In this document: in pieces, positions 15,272 to 23,738 of the stretch
How positions within the stretch are numbered: position 1 is the first letter of the stretch
How the letters are laid out: every line of letters begins with the position of its first letter
Source: Streptomyces sp. RKAG293
Lineage (GTDB): Bacteria; Actinomycetota; Actinomycetes; Streptomycetales; Streptomycetaceae
NCBI RefSeq assembly: GCF_023701745.1
Contig: NZ_JAJOZB010000001.1
Span: forward strand, 7,053,001-7,117,000
Length of the DNA stretch: 64,000 bases
Direction of reading: 5' to 3'
The notes under the pieces: model-generated
The model's database searches: none
Told to the model about the DNA's origin: nothing
The model's input: only the letters and a program-made list of their open reading frames with translations
Program-made: the position numbers and the translations under genes

Positions 15272-18200
15272 TCAGCGGTGGAGGTTGAGGCGGTGGACGC
15301 CGCCGTCGGTGGTGCCGACGTAGAGCGTGCGGCCGTCGGGGGTCGCGGCCAGATGGGTGGTGTCGGTGTTCTGCAGGCCGGTGGAGATGTTGTGCCAGCT
15401 CAGACCGTGGTCGGTGCTGCGCAGCACGCCGCGGCCGCCCTGCAGGAGGCCACTGGCCCCGGAGCGGTTGGTGGCCGCGTAGAGCGTGTCGCCGACCCGG
15501 AGCAGGTCGGAGACGTGGATCGCGAGGGCGCCGGTGTCCGCGGTGCGGAAGGTGCGGCCGCCGTCGGTGCTGACGCGGACGTTCTCGCCGCCGATGACGA
15601 GACGCTTGCCGTCGAGGTCGATCGCGGCCACCGGGCCGTCGGCGACCTTGGTGACGGTGACTCCGCCGTCGTCCGAGCGGTAGAGGCCGGCGGAGTTGCC
15701 GAGCCACAGCCGCAGCGGATCGGCGGGATCGCCCACGATGGTGTCGAAGGAACGCTCGTGGAAGAGGTTCTTCCACGTCGCGCCGCCGTCAGCGGTGGCG
15801 AACAGCCCCTGGCCCAGCAGGCTCCGGAAGCTCACCATCACCCGCTTCGGGTCGGCGGGGTCGACCAGGAGCGCGGTCGGCACCTCCGACGACGTGCCGC
15901 GCACCTCCCAGGTGGCGCCCGCGTCGGCGCTGCGCTGGACGACGAACGTTCCGACCGCGGTGCGCCGGACCTTCCAGATCACGTTCGGCTCCTTGGCCGA
16001 GACCGCGAGCTGCGAGACCCTGACGCCGACCCTGCCCTCACCACCGGACTGGCCCCATTCGGGGCTCGCGACGGGAAGGGCGGTGCGGTAGATCGCGCTG
16101 TCGGTGGCGGCCAGCAGATGGCCGCCGGTGATCGCGAGATCGTTGACGGTCAGTCCCTGGACGCCGATCCGCCGGTATCCGGTGCCGTTCGCGGCACCCC
16201 GGTAGAGGCCGTCCTGCTCCATGGAGACGGAGACGGAACCATCGCTCCAGCGGTCGTAGTCCATCGGTACCGCCGCGCGCGCCGGCGCCGCGACCGTGGT
16301 CCACGTCCGTCCGTGGTCGTGGCTGAGCCGGCCGCTGCCGGTCAGCGTGCTCAGGTACAGGTCGCCGCCCGAGACGGTCAGGCCGAGGCCGCCCTCCGCC
16401 ATGGGCAGCAACGTGGACCAGGTCTTCCCGCCGTCGTGGGAACCGACGACTCCGGTGCCCAGGACGTACACGGCCAGGACCGAGGAGTCGGCGGCCAGCC
16501 CGCCGACGTTCTTGTCGACCGAGTCGAACAGCCGGCGTGCCTCGCCGGGGTTGCCCGAGCCGATGCCGGAACGGGCCCAGACGCCGCGGGGCGTCGTCAT
16601 GTAGAGGGTGTCACCGGTGACGGTGGCGCTGGTGACGTCGCCAGTGACGCCCGTCGGGTACGTGGTCCAGTGCTCACCCGCGTCGGTGCTGACCAGCAGC
16701 GAGCCGGAGGCGACCGCGACCAGCGTGCGGGTCTGCTCATCGGCGGTGAACGCCGTGATGCGGGTGTCCGGGACGCCGAGCTTGCGCCAGGTCCGCCCGT
16801 TGTCGTCGGTGCGCAGGATGGCGCCCTGCCGGCTGAAGTCGTGAACGCTGTTCACGGCGTACCACCAGCGGTCCGGATTCTTCGCGTCGACCAGGAGCGG
16901 TCCTGTGCCGTCCGCGACCGGCAGCCGGCTCAACTGGCGCCAGGTGGCGCCGTTGTCGGTGGTCAGCCAGGGAGCGGCCTTCTGGTACTGGGTGAGCACG
17001 GCCTGTCCCGGCCGGTTCGGCGAGAGGGCGACCCAGCCGGCCTCGCTGTTGGGACCGACCGGCTCCCAACGGTCCTTACGGGTGTCGACCGGGGTCACCT
17101 CGAAGGCACTGGAGCCGATGAGGCGCTGCCCGGAGCCGGCGGTGCCGCGCACCGAGACCCGGTAGGCGCCGGCCACGCTGCCGGTCACCTCGGCCTGGTA
17201 GTAGCCGGTGGCGGGGTCGAGGCGGGAGGCGACGTCGACGGCCTTGCCGCGCGGCGGGGTGACCGTGACGACCGGCGGTGCGGCCAGCCGGGTCGGCGGG
17301 GCGATGTGCACGGTCGAGTGACCGTCGCTCGGGTCGGGCGCGGCCTGGACCGCCAGGTACCGGACGGCGAGCAGATAGGGCACCCCGATCGCCGGTCCCC
17401 GGTCCGGAGTCGCCGTGAGGCGGCCGCTGATCTCGGTGTTGCCGGACGGACGGTCGACGCGCAGCGAGACCGTGACGGTCGCGGTCCCTCCGGCGGGTAC
17501 GGTGACCCGCTTCGGCGAGACCGTGGCCGGCCCGTCGGTCCTGAGCGTGGTCGTGACCGGCCGGTTGCCAGAGTTCCGCAGCGTCACCTTCGCGGTGCCG
17601 CCGACGTCACGCCGGGACAGGTCGGCGAGTCCGAAGGACACGGACGCCGGTGAGGCGCTGACCGTGGCCGAGGCGGCCGCGGCCACATCGAGCCGGCCCG
17701 AGCCCTGCGCCGTGGTTCCGCTGTCGCGCAGCGGCTTCGCGGTGCCGACCAGCGCGGCCTTCACCTCGGCGGGCGCCTGGCCCGGGTGCAGCTGGCGCAG
17801 CAGGGCCGCGGCGCCGGCGACGTGCGGGGTCGCCATCGACGTGCCCGACATGCGGTACTGGCCGGGCCCGTACAGCGACTTGGGGATGGTGGAGCGGATC
17901 TCCACACCGGGCGCGACCAGATCGGGCTTGAGGCCGAAGCTCTGCGTGGGGCCGCGGGACGAGAACGAGGCGATCTGGTCGGTGGTGTCGGTGCCGCGCA
18001 GCGTCACCGAGACCTTCCCGGCGGCGAGCCGGGAGCTCAACTCCGTGTACTGGGTCGCGTCGATGCCCATGACCACCAGGTGGTCCATGCGCAACGAGTC
18101 GCCGGAGGCGTCGATCCGCGCGGGCGAGGACGGCACCTGGGCCACGCCCGCCCCGGGCGTTCCGGCGGCGAACACCGGGCCGTCGTTGGTGGGCAGGCCG

Positions 18201-19471
18201 GCCAGCACGGCGAGCGCGCCGCGCTTCTCCGCTTCCTGCGCCCACTCCACGGCGCTGCCCGACAGGTCCTGGACGTCGGAGGCGACGAGGAACTGGGCCC
18301 GCACGATCTTCCCGCGGACGTCGCCGACCCGCTCCCAGTCCTCCGCCGTGCCCTCGCCGACGTCGACGAGCTGCGCGGTGACGGGGCGCACCGGCGGGTT
18401 CGCGGACAGGATGCCGCGGTAGGTCTGGATCAACTCGGGCTTCTTGCCGGCCAGATACGCGCTGGGCAGCCGGAGGTTGCTGGTCGACGCGCCGACCGAG
18501 ATCACCCCGTCGGCCGTGCCGGGACTGCTGACCGTACCCAGGCCGGGGCCGTCGTTGCCGGCCGCGGCCACCACGACCACACCGGCCCGTACGGCCGCGG
18601 TCGCGGCCAGGCCCAGCGGGTCGGTGCCGTCTCCGGGGCCGCCGAGGCTCATGTTGATGACATCGGCACGGTGCGGGTTGGCCGGATCGGACGCCGCCTC
18701 GATCCCGGCGATGATGTCCGACGTGTAGCCGGCGCCTTCGGCGTCCATCACCTTGTAGGCCAGCAGGTTCGCGTCGGGCGCCACGCCGGTGATGCCGCCC
18801 TTCTCGGCGGCCTTCCCCGCGATGATGCCGGCGACGTGGGTGCCGTGGCCGTTGTCGTCCATCGGGTCCTCGTCACCGTTGACGAAGTCGTGCCCGCCGA
18901 CGACCTTGTGGCCCTTGCCGAGTCCGCCGCCCAGATCGGGGTGGGTGTAGTCCACCCCGCTGTCCAGGATCGCGACGGTGGTCCCCTTGCCGGTGACGCG
19001 GCTGCCGGCGGCGTCCTTGCGCTGCCACACGTCGGGCGCGCCGATCAGCGGCACGCTCACATCCGTCTTCGCCAGCACCCGGGTGTCGGGCAGGACGGCG
19101 GTGACGCCCGGCAGCTTCGCCAGCCGCGCCACCTCGGACCCCGGCACCGTCATCGCGACGGCGTCGATGAGCAGACCGAGCTTGCGGGTCGAGGAGGGAT
19201 GCAGCCCGGCGTTCTTCGCCGAGCCGAGGAAGGTCTCCTGCCGGGCGTCCAGCGCGCGGCGGGCGGCACCGACGCCGGAAGCGGCCTCGGCGGACAGCAG
19301 CGAGCCACCGGGCGCGGCGGTGACCGCGGCGTTCCCGGACAGTTCGACGATCACTCGTTGCGACGGGTCGGGCGTGGACGCGGTGGCGGCACCCGGTATC
19401 GCCGCCAACGTGCCGGCGAGTACGACGGCGGCGAGACCGGCATGACGCGATCTTCGTGAGTTCATTGCCAT
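15272..19471 (-). CDS. Secreted S8 subtilase with C-terminal beta-propeller
   Basis: A 1399-residue exported serine protease. A signal peptide ends near residue 31 (AIPGAATAS). An inhibitor-like propeptide spans about 35-135. The triad is Asp170 (VAILDSGVDYTHPDL), His209 (DNGHGTHVAG) and Ser545 (MSGTSMATPHVAG), with a PA-type insert at about 360-490. A beta-sandwich region, NSGNRPVTTTLRTDGPATVS, follows. The last 650 residues are repeats with TxDxGxTW motifs (TTDNGATWRQL, RTDDNGRTWRKL, DHGRTWTTV) that form a sortilin/BNR-like propeller. ATG 19471 is used; ATG 19465 is an alternative. It is probably a secreted degradative enzyme, and the propeller may bind a surface or substrate. Confidence 0.93.
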   Translation of the reverse strand: MAMNSRRSRHAGLAAVVLAGTLAAIPGAATASTPDPSQRVIVELSGNAAVTAAPGGSLLSAEAASGVGAARRALDARQETFLGSAKNAGLHPSSTRKLGLLIDAVAMTVPGSEVARLAKLPGVTAVLPDTRVLAKTDVSVPLIGAPDVWQRKDAAGSRVTGKGTTVAILDSGVDYTHPDLGGGLGKGHKVVGGHDFVNGDEDPMDDNGHGTHVAGIIAGKAAEKGGITGVAPDANLLAYKVMDAEGAGYTSDIIAGIEAASDPANPHRADVINMSLGGPGDGTDPLGLAATAAVRAGVVVVAAAGNDGPGLGTVSSPGTADGVISVGASTSNLRLPSAYLAGKKPELIQTYRGILSANPPVRPVTAQLVDVGEGTAEDWERVGDVRGKIVRAQFLVASDVQDLSGSAVEWAQEAEKRGALAVLAGLPTNDGPVFAAGTPGAGVAQVPSSPARIDASGDSLRMDHLVVMGIDATQYTELSSRLAAGKVSVTLRGTDTTDQIASFSSRGPTQSFGLKPDLVAPGVEIRSTIPKSLYGPGQYRMSGTSMATPHVAGAAALLRQLHPGQAPAEVKAALVGTAKPLRDSGTTAQGSGRLDVAAAASATVSASPASVSFGLADLSRRDVGGTAKVTLRNSGNRPVTTTLRTDGPATVSPKRVTVPAGGTATVTVSLRVDRPSGNTEISGRLTATPDRGPAIGVPYLLAVRYLAVQAAPDPSDGHSTVHIAPPTRLAAPPVVTVTPPRGKAVDVASRLDPATGYYQAEVTGSVAGAYRVSVRGTAGSGQRLIGSSAFEVTPVDTRKDRWEPVGPNSEAGWVALSPNRPGQAVLTQYQKAAPWLTTDNGATWRQLSRLPVADGTGPLLVDAKNPDRWWYAVNSVHDFSRQGAILRTDDNGRTWRKLGVPDTRITAFTADEQTRTLVAVASGSLLVSTDAGEHWTTYPTGVTGDVTSATVTGDTLYMTTPRGVWARSGIGSGNPGEARRLFDSVDKNVGGLAADSSVLAVYVLGTGVVGSHDGGKTWSTLLPMAEGGLGLTVSGGDLYLSTLTGSGRLSHDHGRTWTTVAAPARAAVPMDYDRWSDGSVSVSMEQDGLYRGAANGTGYRRIGVQGLTVNDLAITGGHLLAATDSAIYRTALPVASPEWGQSGGEGRVGVRVSQLAVSAKEPNVIWKVRRTAVGTFVVQRSADAGATWEVRGTSSEVPTALLVDPADPKRVMVSFRSLLGQGLFATADGGATWKNLFHERSFDTIVGDPADPLRLWLGNSAGLYRSDDGGVTVTKVADGPVAAIDLDGKRLVIGGENVRVSTDGGRTFRTADTGALAIHVSDLLRVGDTLYAATNRSGASGLLQGGRGVLRSTDHGLSWHNISTGLQNTDTTHLAATPDGRTLYVGTTDGGVHRLNLHR

Positions 19472-19518
19472 ACGTAAAGGTCCTAGTGGTATGGGCACTT
19501 GCCGCACAATGAATCTTC

Positions 19519-19553
19519 GTGGCCCATTGCTGCCGCTGGCACAACTGGGCCAC
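19519..19553. promoter_or_regulatory. Inverted repeat in subtilase-regulator intergenic region
   Basis: GTGGCCCA (19519-19526) and TGGGCCAC (19546-19553) are exact complements, with a nested TGCC/GGCA in between. The element lies in the 91-base divergent promoter between the subtilase and the TrmB/LuxR regulator and ends ten bases before the regulator start. It is a candidate operator for that regulator; binding is not shown. Confidence 0.5.
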
Positions 19554-19562
19554 CATCCGTCC

Positions 19563-20525
19563 ATGACTCCCGAGACGCCGGAACTCACGGCGGCAGGCAT
19601 CGATCCGTTCGACGAGAGCGTCTACCGCGCCGTCCTGACCCGGCGTACGGCGGCTCCGGCCGAACTCGCCGCTGACCTCGGCTGTTCGGCCGAGCGGGTC
19701 GCCCGGGCGCTGGACCGGCTCCGCGACCACGGGCTGGTCGGCCGGCTCGCCGGCGCCCGCCGCCGGTACGCCGCGATCGAGCCGGGGGCCGCGGTCGAGG
19801 CGCTGGTGCGGGCCAGGAGCAACGACCTGGAACGGGTCCGCTCGGCCGCCGCCGAGCTGTCCCGGCTCTTCGCCGCCGCGCGCACCGGCGCGACCGACGA
19901 GGACGAGGTGGAGATCACCACCGGCAGCGAGGCCCTCGGCCGCTGGTTCGTCCGCCTCCAGCAGGAGGCCCGCGAGGACGTCATGACCCTGGACCGGCCG
20001 CCGTACGCCCTGACCACCTCCAACCCGGTGGAGGCCACGGCGCTCGGCCGCGGCGTCCGGTACCGGGCGGTCTACGCCCCCGAGGCGCTGGAGTGGCCGG
20101 GCGTCCTCGACGACATCCGTGAGCTGGTCCGGCACGGCGAACAGGCCAGGGTCCTGCCCGGGCTGCGCATCAAACTCGCCATCGCGGACCGCAGGCTCGC
20201 CCTGATGCCGCTCTCCCTCGACCTGAACGACGTCCGTGCCGCGGTGATCCGGCCGTCCACCCTGCTCGACGCCCTCACCGACTACTGGGAGATGTGCTGG
20301 AAGCAGGCGCTGCCGCTGAACGCCCCCGCCGACGACCCCCTCGACGAGGAGGACCGCCTGGTCCTCACGCTCCTGGTCAGCGGCCTCAAGGACGAGGCGA
20401 TAGCCCGCCAGCTCGGCTGGTCCGTCCGCACCATGCGCCGCCGCATCAGCCGCCTCCACGACCTCCTGGGCGCCGCCAACCGCTTCCAGGCCGGCGCGAT
20501 AGCCGCCCGCCGCGGCTGGCTGTGA
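19563..20525 (+). CDS. TrmB/LuxR-type transcriptional regulator
   Basis: A 320-residue regulator. An N-terminal winged helix (about 15-65; PAELAADLGCSAERVARALDRL) is followed by a middle sensor region with EITTGSEALGRWFV. A C-terminal LuxR-type helix-turn-helix spans about 265-320, with LVLTLLVSGLKDEAIARQLG and VRTMRRRISRL. The start ATG 19563 gives MTPETPELTAAGIDPF, which is usual for this Streptomyces family. It is divergent from the giant subtilase, and such regulators frequently lie next to S8 peptidases, so control of that gene is likely but inferred. Confidence 0.9.
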   Translation: MTPETPELTAAGIDPFDESVYRAVLTRRTAAPAELAADLGCSAERVARALDRLRDHGLVGRLAGARRRYAAIEPGAAVEALVRARSNDLERVRSAAAELSRLFAAARTGATDEDEVEITTGSEALGRWFVRLQQEAREDVMTLDRPPYALTTSNPVEATALGRGVRYRAVYAPEALEWPGVLDDIRELVRHGEQARVLPGLRIKLAIADRRLALMPLSLDLNDVRAAVIRPSTLLDALTDYWEMCWKQALPLNAPADDPLDEEDRLVLTLLVSGLKDEAIARQLGWSVRTMRRRISRLHDLLGAANRFQAGAIAARRGWL

Positions 20526-20541
20526 GGGCGCGCCGTGCGTC

Positions 20542-21576
20542 CTACGCGGTCGGGCCGGCGAGTTTGCCGGTGAACCAGGTCAGGGCGCGGGGGATGAGCT
20601 TCTTGAAGTCGGAGGTGTAGTGCCGGCCCCCTGGGAGCTCGTAGTACTCGATCCTGACGGGGGCGACGGCCTTCTTCACCCAGTTCTTGACCAGGTTGGT
20701 CTCGTACGACTCGCCGCTGCCCGCGGTGGCGAGGATGCTGACGTCGGCCTTGCCCTGCTTGATGAGGGTGTTGGGGCTGTTGGCGAGGCGGTCGGCCTCG
20801 TGACCCCGCCAGAGGCGGGAGTCCGGGTCGAAGTAGGCGTCCATCGGGATGGCGGCACTGAAGACGTCGGGGTGCTGGAGGGCGAGCTTCGCGCTGCAGA
20901 ATCCGCCGGTGGACGCGCCCATGACGCCCCAGCCGTCGCGGCTGCGCAGGGTGCGGAAGTTCGCCTTCACGAAGTCGGGGACGTCCTTGGCCATCCAGGT
21001 GCCCATCTTGGGCTGGCCGGGGATGTCGCTGCAGTCCAGGGCCGCGTTCTCGTGGGAATTGAAGTTCTGGACCGGCATGATCATGATGAACGGATGGGCC
21101 TTGCCCTGCCGGCTCAGCTTGACGTCGGCCTCCTGGATCGGGAGCTGGGGGTCGGTCCAGGTGTTGTAGCCGTTGCTCTGGCCGCCCGCGTACATCATCA
21201 CGACGGGGAAGCCGTAGGCCGCGTACTTCGGGTCGCTGTACTCCGGAGGCAGCCACACCCAGACCTTCCCGGTGACGCCGGACTTCGCCCCGCGCACCGA
21301 GGTGACCATGATCGGGCCGGCCTTCGTCGACCGCGCCAGCTTGAGCTCCGCCTTCGGTCCGGTCGGCAGCAGCACCTTCGACGGCGTCGGCGCGGCGGTC
21401 GGCGTCCGCGGTCCGCCCTTGCCGTCGCCTTTCCCGGCGTCGGTCGAGAGGTGGTCGTTCGCCGGGGCGGAGCCCCCGTCGCCGGAGGAGCCGCAGCCGG
21501 CGAGAGCGGCGAGCGCGAGCAGCGCGGCGGCTACGGGCAGGACCAGGGGGCGGTGACGCCGGGAACGCGGATCCAT
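20542..21576 (-). CDS. Esterase-family (antigen-85-like) lipoprotein
   Basis: A 344-residue exported lipoprotein. A basic N-terminus is followed by a hydrophobic run and a lipobox, LAALAGC, at about residues 26-32. A Ser/Gly-rich linker leads to an alpha/beta-hydrolase domain of the esterase D / mycolyltransferase family. Its blocks include VWLPPEYSDPKYAAYGFPVVM, the nucleophile elbow GASTGGFCSAKLAL and a terminal ELPGGRHYTSDFKKL supplying the His. Start ATG 21576 gives a clean lipoprotein signal; the longer frame is not needed. The enzyme acts outside the membrane and its substrate is unknown. Confidence 0.9.
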   Translation of the reverse strand: MDPRSRRHRPLVLPVAAALLALAALAGCGSSGDGGSAPANDHLSTDAGKGDGKGGPRTPTAAPTPSKVLLPTGPKAELKLARSTKAGPIMVTSVRGAKSGVTGKVWVWLPPEYSDPKYAAYGFPVVMMYAGGQSNGYNTWTDPQLPIQEADVKLSRQGKAHPFIMIMPVQNFNSHENAALDCSDIPGQPKMGTWMAKDVPDFVKANFRTLRSRDGWGVMGASTGGFCSAKLALQHPDVFSAAIPMDAYFDPDSRLWRGHEADRLANSPNTLIKQGKADVSILATAGSGESYETNLVKNWVKKAVAPVRIEYYELPGGRHYTSDFKKLIPRALTWFTGKLAGPTA

Positions 21577-21920
21577 GGTGGGAAATGCTCCGAACGCGAG
21601 ATCGAGGACGAAAGGCACCTTCTAGGAGAGCAGCTCGCACGCTTTGGTTCCCGCGCGACGCGCGCGCCGCGCGCGCGGTCTACGCGCGAGGCTTCCCGCG
21701 CCACTCCGGGAGACACCGGGGAAACCCCCATACGGGCAGCAGCCGTGCTACCTTGATCCCAGTTGCAGTTTTGGTACCCATGAACTTTGTGTGCGCCTGA
21801 CGGGATGTAACCCTCAGGCGCACTCTTGTTTTTACCGGTCATCTCCGGATGGGCACAATGCGGCGACGAGGAATCTGCGCAGTGCAGATTTCCGGCTCTG
21901 CACCTATTGAGGAGATTGAC
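21577..21920 (+). promoter_or_regulatory. Leader and promoter region of cold-shock gene
   Basis: This 344-base gap has no convincing protein gene. It holds an alternating CG tract (about 21652-21695), an AT-richer stretch from 21745 likely to contain the cold-shock promoter, the leader terminator at 21791, and a GAGGAG ribosome binding site just before 21921. Long 5' leaders are known for cold-shock genes in other bacteria. Confidence 0.6.
21791..21834 (+). terminator. Intrinsic terminator in the cold-shock leader
   Basis: GTGCGCCTGA (21791-21800) pairs exactly with TCAGGCGCAC (21814-21823), extended by GGG/CCC, and is followed by TCTTGTTTTT. It is about 87 bases before the cold-shock start codon. 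It resembles a leader attenuator, or the terminator of an unseen short transcript. Confidence 0.75.
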
Positions 21921-22124
21921 ATGGCTTCTGGCACCGTGAAGTGGTTCAACGCGGAAAAGGGTTTCGGCTTCATCGAGCAGGACGGTGGCGGCGCTGACGT
22001 CTTCGCCCACTACTCGAACATCGCCACCCAGGGCTTCCGTGAGCTCCAGGAAGGTCAGAAGGTGACCTTCGACGTCACGCAGGGCCAGAAGGGCCCGCAG
22101 GCCGAGAACATCGTTCCCGCCTGA
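21921..22124 (+). CDS. Cold-shock protein, CspA family
   Basis: A 67-residue single cold-shock domain that binds single-stranded RNA and DNA. It carries RNP1 as KGFGFIEQD (residues 16-24), RNP2 as DVFAHYSNI, and the usual N-terminus MASGTVKWFNAEKG. ATG 21921 is preceded by GAGGAG at ideal distance; the longer open frame covers the leader. It is followed by a strong terminator and then by a DEAD-box helicase, a frequent actinobacterial pairing for cold adaptation of RNA. Confidence 0.97.
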   Translation: MASGTVKWFNAEKGFGFIEQDGGGADVFAHYSNIATQGFRELQEGQKVTFDVTQGQKGPQAENIVPA

Positions 22125-22145
22125 CGTTTGACGCGCACCACGTAG

Positions 22146-22188
22146 TTGGGGCCCGCACCTGAGGGTGCGGGCCCCAATTCGTTTTTTT
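22146..22188 (+). terminator. Intrinsic terminator after cold-shock gene
   Basis: TTGGGGCCCGCACC (22146-22159) and GGTGCGGGCCCCAA (22164-22177) form a perfect 14-bp stem with a four-base loop, followed by TTCGTTTTTTT. It is a textbook terminator between the cold-shock gene and the helicase. Confidence 0.93.
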
Positions 22189-22282
22189 CCGGTATTGCTT
22201 TGGCTCGTTTTTGCGATTCTTCGCCCGGTTTTCATTTTGCGGAGTCTTCCCGGACACGTGCCGTTCCGAGGAAGGCCTTCTT

Positions 22283-23695
22283 TTGTACCGCTCCTCCGGC
22301 TCCGTTCCCGCGCGCAATCGCCCGTCGTATTCCCGCAGCCAGTCCGCGCCGCGCCGCCGCCCCATGGCGGCGCCGGGTGAGTTCGCCCTCCCCGTCAGCA
22401 CCACGCCGTCCCTTCCCCCGGTCGAGTCGTTCGCGGACCTGGACATGCCGTCCGAGCTGCTCGACACGCTCACCCACGAAGGTGTGACGGTCCCGTTCCC
22501 CATCCAGGGCGCGACGCTGCCGAACTCGCTGGCCGGCCGGGACCTGCTGGGCCGTGGACGTACCGGCTCCGGCAAGACCCTCGCCTTCGGCCTGGCGCTG
22601 CTCGCCCGCACCGCGGGGAAGCGCGCGGAGCCGCGGCAGCCGCTCGCGCTGGTGCTGGTGCCGACCCGCGAGCTGGCCCAGCAGGTCACCGACGCGCTCA
22701 CCCCGTACGCCCGCTCACTGCGGCTGCGGATGGCCACCGTCGTCGGCGGCATGTCGATCGGCCGCCAGGCCAGCGTGCTGCGCGGCGGCGCCGAGGTCGT
22801 CGTCGCGACGCCCGGACGGCTCAAGGACCTGATCGAACGCCGTGACTGCCGGCTCGACCACGTGGCCATCACCGTGCTGGACGAGGCCGACCAGATGGCG
22901 GACATGGGCTTCATGCCACAGGTCACCGCCCTGCTGGCGCAGGTGCGCCCGGACGGTCAGCGGATGCTCTTCTCCGCCACGCTGGACCGCAACGTCGACC
23001 GGCTGGTGCGCCAGTTCCTCACCGATCCCGTCGTCCATTCGGTGGATCCCTCGGCCAACACGGTCACCACGATGGAGCACCACGTCCTGCACGTGGCCAG
23101 CGCGGACAAGCAGGCCACGACGCGGCGCATCGCCGCCCGCGAGGGCCGGGTGCTGATGTTCCTGGACACCAAGCACGCCGTCGACCTGCTGACCCGGGAC
23201 CTGCTGGCCAGCGGGGTCCGGGCCGCCGCGCTGCACGGCGGCAAGTCGCAGCCGCAGCGCAACCGCACCCTGGACCAGTTCAAGAGCGGACACGTGACGG
23301 TCCTGGTCGCGACCAACGTCGCCGCGCGCGGCATCCACGTCGACAACCTGGACCTCGTCGTCAACGTGGATCCGCCCACCGACCACAAGGACTACCTGCA
23401 CCGCGGCGGCCGCACCGCCCGTGCGGGTGAGTCCGGCAGTGTCGTCACGCTGGTGCTGCCCAACCAGCGCCGCGAGATGGCGCGCCTGATGTCGCACGCC
23501 GGCATCACCCCGCAGACCACCCAGGTCAGCGCGGACGACGACGAGCTCGCCCGGATCACCGGCGCGCAGGAGCCCTCCGGGGTGCCGGTCGTCATCGCGG
23601 CACCCCCGGCGGCCGAACGCGTGCGCCGCACCTCGTACGGCAGCCGCGGCCGCGGTGGCCGCCCCACGCAGCGCCGGCGGCCCGCCGCCGCGTAG
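22283..23695 (+). CDS. DEAD-box RNA helicase
   Basis: A 470-residue ATP-dependent RNA helicase. The motifs are GRTGSGKT (I), PTRELAQQV (Ia), TPGRLKDL (Ib), LDEADQM (II), FSATLD (III), VLVATNVAARGIHVDN (V) and HRGGRTARAG (VI). The N-terminal extension is Arg/Ser/Pro-rich and the C-terminal tail is basic (RGRGGRPTQRRR), typical of RNA-binding tails. I chose TTG 22283 because GAGGAAGG lies seven bases upstream and because the basic extension belongs to the family. ATG 22364 would give a shorter protein without a ribosome binding site. It follows the cold-shock gene and its terminator. Confidence 0.92.
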   Translation: MYRSSGSVPARNRPSYSRSQSAPRRRPMAAPGEFALPVSTTPSLPPVESFADLDMPSELLDTLTHEGVTVPFPIQGATLPNSLAGRDLLGRGRTGSGKTLAFGLALLARTAGKRAEPRQPLALVLVPTRELAQQVTDALTPYARSLRLRMATVVGGMSIGRQASVLRGGAEVVVATPGRLKDLIERRDCRLDHVAITVLDEADQMADMGFMPQVTALLAQVRPDGQRMLFSATLDRNVDRLVRQFLTDPVVHSVDPSANTVTTMEHHVLHVASADKQATTRRIAAREGRVLMFLDTKHAVDLLTRDLLASGVRAAALHGGKSQPQRNRTLDQFKSGHVTVLVATNVAARGIHVDNLDLVVNVDPPTDHKDYLHRGGRTARAGESGSVVTLVLPNQRREMARLMSHAGITPQTTQVSADDDELARITGAQEPSGVPVVIAAPPAAERVRRTSYGSRGRGGRPTQRRRPAAA

Positions 23696-23738
23696 GTCCG
23701 TGTCCTGATGACGGCAGCCGGCTGTTTAGGCTGCCTTC

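Noticed and set aside
21652..21695. Alternating CG tract as an origin or special element
   Set aside because: There are no DnaA boxes, no AT-rich unwinding region and no replication genes nearby; it is low-complexity GC sequence.
22165..22380. Small gene between cold-shock and helicase genes
   Set aside because: It overlaps the terminator and the helicase start in another frame and lacks a family; the TTG 22283 helicase start explains the region.
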